DNA of 8,893 bases, taken from assembly GCF_030651615.1 (NCBI RefSeq), contig NZ_JAUSCG010000196.1:1-8893 (forward strand). Reading direction: 5' to 3'. Positions within the stretch are counted from its first letter, which is position 1; each line of letters opens with the position of its first letter. Of the stretch, positions 5,552-8,893 are shown one piece after another. The position numbers were made by a program, and so were the translations under genes. Origin of the DNA: Methanocalculus sp. (lineage in GTDB: Archaea > Halobacteriota > Methanomicrobia > Methanomicrobiales > Methanocorpusculaceae). The notes beneath the pieces were generated by a model. It worked only from the letters and a program-made list of their open reading frames with translations, searched no databases and was not told the DNA's origin.

Positions 5552-6766
5552 ATGAAACACATTCCTTTCCTTCTCACAATCGCGTTAGTAGTCTGTGCAC
5601 TCCTGTCTTCGGGCTGTACCGGGCCCGCAGAGGTGCCCGCTGCCCCGGAGATTACCATGACCATTCCCGTGGAACCCATCCCGGTCAGGAGCAGCGGAGG
5701 GATGAACCTCGCCTATGAACTCGAATTCCACCCATCCGGCAACCAGACGATAGTACCGGAGAGAGTAGAGGTGATCGACCCTGAGACCGGTGCTGTCATT
5801 ACAACCCTCGAGGGTGATGACCTCGACCAGCTCTGGCATCCGGCATCCTCACCCCCGCCAACCCGGGAGGAGATTGATACATTCACGAGCAAGATGCCGA
5901 TGTCGCGGGTCTCTGTCTGGCTCGTCATGAACCCGTCATCTGTCCCGGACCGTCTCGTCCACCGGGTCACCCTGAACCGGAATGCAGACGGGCTGCCCCC
6001 GACATTGCTGGAAGGCGCGGAGGTGGCCGTGCGAAAGGATCGTGAGCCGATCGTGATCGCCTCACCGGTTCGCGGCCCCGGATGGCTGATCATCGAGACC
6101 ACCTGGCCGTATACACACCACTTCCTGGCACAGATTACCACGGACGGGGCGACACGGGTCCCGCAGCGGTACGCACAGGATTTGATCGGGATCGACCCGG
6201 AGACGGGGCGCCTTGCCTCTGAGAACATAACGGACATCCGCAGCTGGTACGGGTACGGAAAGGAGCTCTATTCTGTCGCTGACGCAACCGTTGCGGACAC
6301 GCTCGACGGACTGCCGGACATCCCGACCATCTACTCCACTCCTCCGGCCGACATCACGACCGCATCGGGTAACTACGTCATCCTCGATCTCGGAGACGGG
6401 ATGTATGCCTGCTACGGCCATATGATCCCCGGATCAATCACCGTGAAAAAGGGCGATACGGTGAAAGAGGGGCAGGTGATCGGCCTTGTCGGGAACAGCG
6501 GGAACTCGGATGTGCCGCACCTCCACTTCCAGATCGTAACCGGCACCCCGTCCTTCCTCGGTGCGGAAGGATACCCCCATGTGTACCGGTCGTTTGATTC
6601 GATAGGAAAGGCGGACCAGGCACTCATCGACACGAAAACCTCACAGGATGACTTTTCGGGCCTTCAGTTCTGGGAAGAGTATCCCGATTTCATCGCATGG
6701 TATGATACACCGATTCACCGTGAAGAGATGCTGCCGGACAACCATAATGTGATCCGGCTATCGTAA
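5552..6766 (+). CDS. M23 (LytM-type) peptidase-like lipoprotein
   Basis: A 404-residue protein. The N-terminus MKHIPFLLT...LLSSGC is a lipoprotein signal with lipidated Cys22, so the protein should sit on the outer membrane face. Residues about 45-160 form a beta-rich domain without a recognised family. The C-terminal part is an M23 zinc peptidase fold: HH at 189-190 and QRYAQD (Asp210) give the first ligands in the variant form of the H-x-x-x-D motif, YGH (His290) and HLHF (His323, His325) complete the site, and VKKGDTVKEGQVIGLVGNSGNS (299-319) is the conserved glycine-rich hairpin. M23 enzymes usually cut glycine-containing peptide links of bacterial walls. Most Methanomicrobiales have an S-layer and no murein, so the target is unclear: a surface protein, or another microbe's wall. 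The ATG at 5552 is preferred over the GTG at 5522 because it begins the signal peptide and has GGAG 11 nt upstream. A broken copy of its 3' end lies at 8301-8520. Confidence 0.88.
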   Translation: MKHIPFLLTIALVVCALLSSGCTGPAEVPAAPEITMTIPVEPIPVRSSGGMNLAYELEFHPSGNQTIVPERVEVIDPETGAVITTLEGDDLDQLWHPASSPPPTREEIDTFTSKMPMSRVSVWLVMNPSSVPDRLVHRVTLNRNADGLPPTLLEGAEVAVRKDREPIVIASPVRGPGWLIIETTWPYTHHFLAQITTDGATRVPQRYAQDLIGIDPETGRLASENITDIRSWYGYGKELYSVADATVADTLDGLPDIPTIYSTPPADITTASGNYVILDLGDGMYACYGHMIPGSITVKKGDTVKEGQVIGLVGNSGNSDVPHLHFQIVTGTPSFLGAEGYPHVYRSFDSIGKADQALIDTKTSQDDFSGLQFWEEYPDFIAWYDTPIHREEMLPDNHNVIRLS

Positions 6767-6808
6767 CATTTTTTGGGAGGTGGATGTCCGATCTGATCCC
6801 GGATGAGG
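6552..6808 (+). repeat. Direct repeat, copy 1 (3' end of the M23 gene plus flank)
   Basis: This segment, the last 70 or so codons of the peptidase gene and about 40 nt beyond its stop, recurs in the same orientation at about 8301-8575. The similarity includes non-coding flank, for example GTCCGATCTGATCCCGGA at 6786-6803 against GTCTGACCTGATCCTGGA at 8552-8569. That shows a DNA-level duplication and not just a related gene. The T-run TTTTTT at 6769-6774 may also serve as the peptidase gene's terminator. Confidence 0.85.
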
Positions 6809-6897
6809 GGGCTTGCGTGCTCGATCCCGGCTCTGGTTCGGGCGAGATGCTCTGCACCAGGGCACGCTATTTTCGGAATCAACGATGTCGGCGGTCG
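6799..6897 (+). pseudogene. Fragment of a SAM methyltransferase gene related to the one at 2463-3209
   Basis: The stretch aligns with about 2562-2658 of the intact methyltransferase gene. In frame it reads VLDPGSGSGEMLCTRARYF, against LLDLGSGSGEMLCTWARDF in the intact protein, so it retains SAM motif I. An extra base in CTATTTTCGGAATC (against CGATTTTGGAATC) then breaks the frame. The start, the rest of the catalytic core and the C-terminus are missing. Weak similarity may continue to about 6968. It is too diverged to be a recent copy of the intact gene and may derive from a paralogue. It begins where the peptidase flank repeat ends. Confidence 0.8.
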
Positions 6898-6968
6898 TCG
6901 CGTCTTTCCTGGAAAGGCGCAGCTTGATCCCGTTCGCCGGCCGATCCCTTCCAGACGGCGTGAGTGAT

Positions 6969-6975
6969 AAAAAAA
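6969..6975 (-). terminator. Oligo-T terminator of the minus-strand membrane protein gene
   Basis: On the minus strand a run of seven T lies 25 nt past the stop codon at 7000-7002. No clear hairpin precedes it, as is usual for archaeal T-run termination. Confidence 0.5.
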
Positions 6976-6999
6976 GGTGAATGCTCCGGGATCAGGTAG

Positions 7000-8262
7000 T
7001 TACTCCCTCGCCCTGCCTGTCTCTATCCCGGTGCGGCTGCTGTCCCTCTTGCCGGAGATGCTCATCACGGCACCGATGTCCGGGTTAATCAGGCATACCG
7101 GGAAGTACCCGAATAATGATCTGAAGTCGATCTTCAGCATCCGGTGCCGGATGAGATCGATCTCGATCTTCTCTAAACTGCACTTCATCTGTGGGGTCAC
7201 GCCCTCATCCGCCAGCACGGTCTCAAGGGTTCTGATGGCCGGGAGGATCTCCTCCCGGATCACCACGATCTTTGATTTCAAGAGGGTTTCCGCGAGCGTC
7301 CTGCTGTATCTCCCCTGAAAATGCCGTACAGCAATCATCTGCGTCAGGAAGATCAGGGCAAAGATCCCCGTGTGGATGTGGATGTCGGCTTCGGCGGATG
7401 TGAAACTGCCGTAGGTGATCCCGGGGAGGACCACCGCCGCGATGAGAATTATACCGGTGACGGTGATCAGCACGGCGGCGGTGAGTGCGTATTTTAGTCC
7501 CTTGCTCCAGGCCTCTTCATAATGCTCTTTGAATGTGGAATGGATGCCGAGCACTTCCGTGAAAAAGCCACTGGAATACGGCTTCACATGCACAACCGCG
7601 ATATAGAAGACGATTATCGCAACCGACTGGACTGAGATGATGATGGAGGAGAAAGCCTCGAACTGGCCGAAGATTGCCCAGCCTGCGAGTGCAAAGACAG
7701 CGGAGAGGGCAAAAAGCATGAGAAAACCCGGAGCCAGCGGCTGGCAGTTTATGAAGAACAGGTTCCAGCCGAGTTCGTAGAGGTGGTTCCTCTTTCGGGA
7801 AAGCCCTTTGATCGTCTCGGTCGTCTCGGCGATACCGATACTGCCCCTTCCGGAGGTCTCCCCACCCGCGATCTCGTCCCGGCTCTTTCTCTCGCGATAT
7901 TTAAGTTCCCTGATGTACCCTATATATGCTTTTAAATCCGCCATATCGGTCGGAAGCATGGTGAGGAAGGGGTTTACCATCAGGAACGTGAAGGCCGCCA
8001 TAATCCAGTACAGGTAGAACTTCCAGGTAAATGCAAACATGAGCCCCAGGTTGATTGCTACCGCCGCCCCGAGGATGAGCGGCGTATATTTAAGGCTCCA
8101 TTTCGTCTCGTTGAGGCGTTTCAAATCCTCTTCTGCCGTGCTACAGATCTCTTCCGCTTCAGCCCGGGATGATCTGAGATTCTGAAAAAATTCCTCCGGA
8201 GAGATCTCCGGGATATCTTCCTTATTGCGTCTTATGAATTTGTTCAGGTAGGGAAGTTCCAT
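7000..8262 (-). CDS. Six-helix membrane protein of unknown family
   Basis: The 420-residue protein has a charged, probably coiled-coil N-terminal part (about 5-55, rich in Glu, Arg and Lys), hydrophobic helices at about 58-80 and 82-103, and a charged cytoplasmic-type loop (about 104-165, with KYRERKSRDE). Further helices lie at about 179-200, 205-226, 257-281 and 297-314, followed by a soluble charged tail (315-420). I see no transporter signature, nucleotide-binding motif or metal site, and I cannot name a family. The ATG at 8262 is chosen because the helix-rich protein begins MELPYLNKFIRR and a TATA element (8287-8296) lies about 25-30 nt upstream, indicating a near-leaderless transcript with no Shine-Dalgarno. 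The frame stays open to 8499, but that extension is the antisense of the duplicated peptidase fragment. The gene lies between the two copies of the peptidase 3' end, so it may have arrived or been moved with that duplication. Confidence 0.8.
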   Translation of the reverse strand: MELPYLNKFIRRNKEDIPEISPEEFFQNLRSSRAEAEEICSTAEEDLKRLNETKWSLKYTPLILGAAVAINLGLMFAFTWKFYLYWIMAAFTFLMVNPFLTMLPTDMADLKAYIGYIRELKYRERKSRDEIAGGETSGRGSIGIAETTETIKGLSRKRNHLYELGWNLFFINCQPLAPGFLMLFALSAVFALAGWAIFGQFEAFSSIIISVQSVAIIVFYIAVVHVKPYSSGFFTEVLGIHSTFKEHYEEAWSKGLKYALTAAVLITVTGIILIAAVVLPGITYGSFTSAEADIHIHTGIFALIFLTQMIAVRHFQGRYSRTLAETLLKSKIVVIREEILPAIRTLETVLADEGVTPQMKCSLEKIEIDLIRHRMLKIDFRSLFGYFPVCLINPDIGAVMSISGKRDSSRTGIETGRARE

Positions 8263-8286
8263 CGGGGATGGTTTCGTTACGATTGG

Positions 8287-8296
8287 TAATATAATT
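8287..8296 (-). promoter_or_regulatory. TATA element of the membrane protein gene
   Basis: On the minus strand this reads AATTATATTA, 25-34 nt before the ATG at 8262. It lies just inside the boundary of the duplicated peptidase fragment (from about 8301), so the promoter belongs to the inserted gene and not to the repeat. Confidence 0.5.
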
Positions 8297-8300
8297 GCAG

Positions 8301-8520
8301 CTTTCCCCGGTGCGGAAGGATATCCCCCCCGTGTAACCGGTCGTTTGAGGCGATAGGAAAGGCGGATCAGGCACTCATCGACACGAAAACCTAACAGGAT
8401 GACTTTTTGGGCATTCAGTTCTTGGAAGAGTATCCCGCCGACTTCATCGCATGGTATGACTCGCCCATCCCCCGTGGGGCGATGCTGCCGGACAACCATG
8501 ATGTGATCTGGGTTTTGTAA
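8301..8520 (+). pseudogene. Broken 3' copy of the M23 peptidase gene
   Basis: This aligns along its length with 6552-6766. It starts in the middle of the gene, after the HLHF zinc motif, so it lacks all catalytic residues, the signal peptide and the promoter. Two extra bases near 8332-8345 (CCCCCCC GTGTAACC against CCCCCATGTGTACC) shift the frame. A TCA-to-TAA change in CACGAAAACCTAACAGG makes a stop, and a three-base insertion (CCCGCCGACTTC) follows later. It still ends in a TAA at 8518-8520, at the place equivalent to the parent's stop. The flank similarity continues to about 8575. It is clearly non-functional, and divergence from the parent suggests an old duplication or a copy derived from a paralogue. 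Confidence 0.85.
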
Positions 8521-8580
8521 TTATTTTGGGAGGGGGAGATGGAGGGGATCGTCTGACCTGATCCTGGAGTATGGAGTTCG

Positions 8581-8604
8581 TGGGTTTGAATCCCCCCACT
8601 CATA
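8581..8604 (+). other. tRNA-3'-end-like sequence without a tRNA
   Basis: GTGGG-TTTGAAT-CCCCC resembles a T-arm with one mismatch, followed by a short acceptor-like strand and a T-rich stretch (GCTTTTT, 8606-8612). The invariant C of the T-loop is replaced by T and no 5' half is present. The region before it (GATCCTGGAGTATGGAG, 8561-8577) loosely resembles a variable arm. It may be a decayed attachment site like that at 3257-3280. This is inference from resemblance only. Confidence 0.35.
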
Positions 8605-8697
8605 TGCTTTTTATGGAGTAAATTTCCCGCGAAAATGTAACTCCATATTCCCATGTGTATTTTCGCAGTTTTTAACCTAAAAGTATTAAAAGCGAGA

Positions 8698-8706
8698 TTT
8701 ATATAA
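8698..8706 (+). promoter_or_regulatory. TATA element of the right-edge gene
   Basis: TTTATATAA lies 22-30 nt before the ATG at 8728, a strong archaeal TATA box. It implies a leaderless transcript, in line with the lack of a Shine-Dalgarno. Confidence 0.65.
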
Positions 8707-8727
8707 TTTGAGACCAGATACACAAAT

Positions 8728-8893
8728 ATGACCGAAGAAGAAAATAAAGTACAATTTTATTACGGCGATTCTTTGATATTTGAGAATGGAGGAATATGCA
8801 CTGGTGCATATGAAAGCAAATATGTAATATGCCCAAAATGTCTTAGAACGACAATTTTAGTGAAAGATTATCCTAATGATGCTTTCCAATATC
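8728..8893 (+). CDS. A+T-rich hypothetical protein, 3' end beyond window
   Basis: The first 55 codons are present, without a stop before the window edge. The protein starts MTEEENKVQFYYGDSLIF and has Cys24 plus a CPKC pair (35-38), which could be half of a zinc-ribbon site. Codons strongly favour A and T in third positions (for example TAT, AAT, ATA, TTA), unlike the G+C-rich genes to the left. That suggests a different, perhaps mobile, origin. The start is set by the strong TATA element and the good codon run from the ATG. I do not recognise the family. Confidence 0.6.
   Translation, partial: MTEEENKVQFYYGDSLIFENGGICTGAYESKYVICPKCLRTTILVKDYPNDAFQY

Noticed and set aside
8263..8499. In-frame N-terminal extension of the membrane protein up to 8499
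   Set aside because: It is the antisense of the duplicated peptidase fragment, and a TATA element lies just upstream of the ATG at 8262.
8415..8723. Minus-strand 102-codon ORF with SGGIQTHELH
   Set aside because: The same tRNA-antisense artefact; it also runs through the antisense of the broken peptidase copy and has no coding signature.
1..8893. CRISPR array, integrase or transposase
   Set aside because: No regularly spaced repeats and no recombinase-like protein were seen on either strand.

Overview
The window looks like part of a methanogenic archaeon chromosome, most plausibly order Methanomicrobiales. The reasons are a stand-alone archaeal-type nifB, promoters with an A+T-rich TATA element about 25-30 nt upstream of near-leaderless starts, a tRNA without an encoded CCA, and moderately G+C-rich genes broken by A+T-rich spacers. 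The taxonomic placement is inference, since no phylogenetic marker was compared.

Left part (1-1880). A lipoprotein gene, cut by the left edge, reads leftward and shares a short divergent promoter region with nifB. NifB is the radical-SAM maturase of the nitrogenase cofactor. It is followed after 26 nt by a 58-codon unrecognised ORF, then a perfect 14-bp palindrome and tRNA-Leu(UAA) with a T-run behind it.

Middle part (1880-5370). An A+T-rich promoter precedes a HicB-like gene with no hicA after it, then a SAM-dependent methyltransferase gene starting at TTG. This pair is bracketed by the tRNA-Leu 3' end and a copy of it at 3257-3280 (20 identical bases), so the block of about 1.4 kb looks like a small insertion or a duplication at a tRNA. 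Beyond it is a gene for an exported alkylsulfatase-like metallo-beta-lactamase protein with all expected zinc ligands.

Right part (5370-8893). An M23 (LytM-type) peptidase lipoprotein gene is followed by a decayed fragment of the same methyltransferase type seen at 2463-3209. A minus-strand gene for a six-helix membrane protein of unknown family follows. Behind that lies a second, broken copy of the M23 gene's 3' end with its downstream flank, so the membrane protein gene sits between direct repeats. A tRNA-3'-like scrap lies next to that copy. The window ends in the first 55 codons of an A+T-rich gene with a CxxC motif, apparently of different origin.

No obvious multi-gene functional system is visible. 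The most notable signal is the history of the locus: repeated tRNA 3' ends, a second methyltransferase fragment and a duplicated peptidase end show that this tRNA-adjacent region has been rearranged more than once. No integrase or transposase gene is present in the window.
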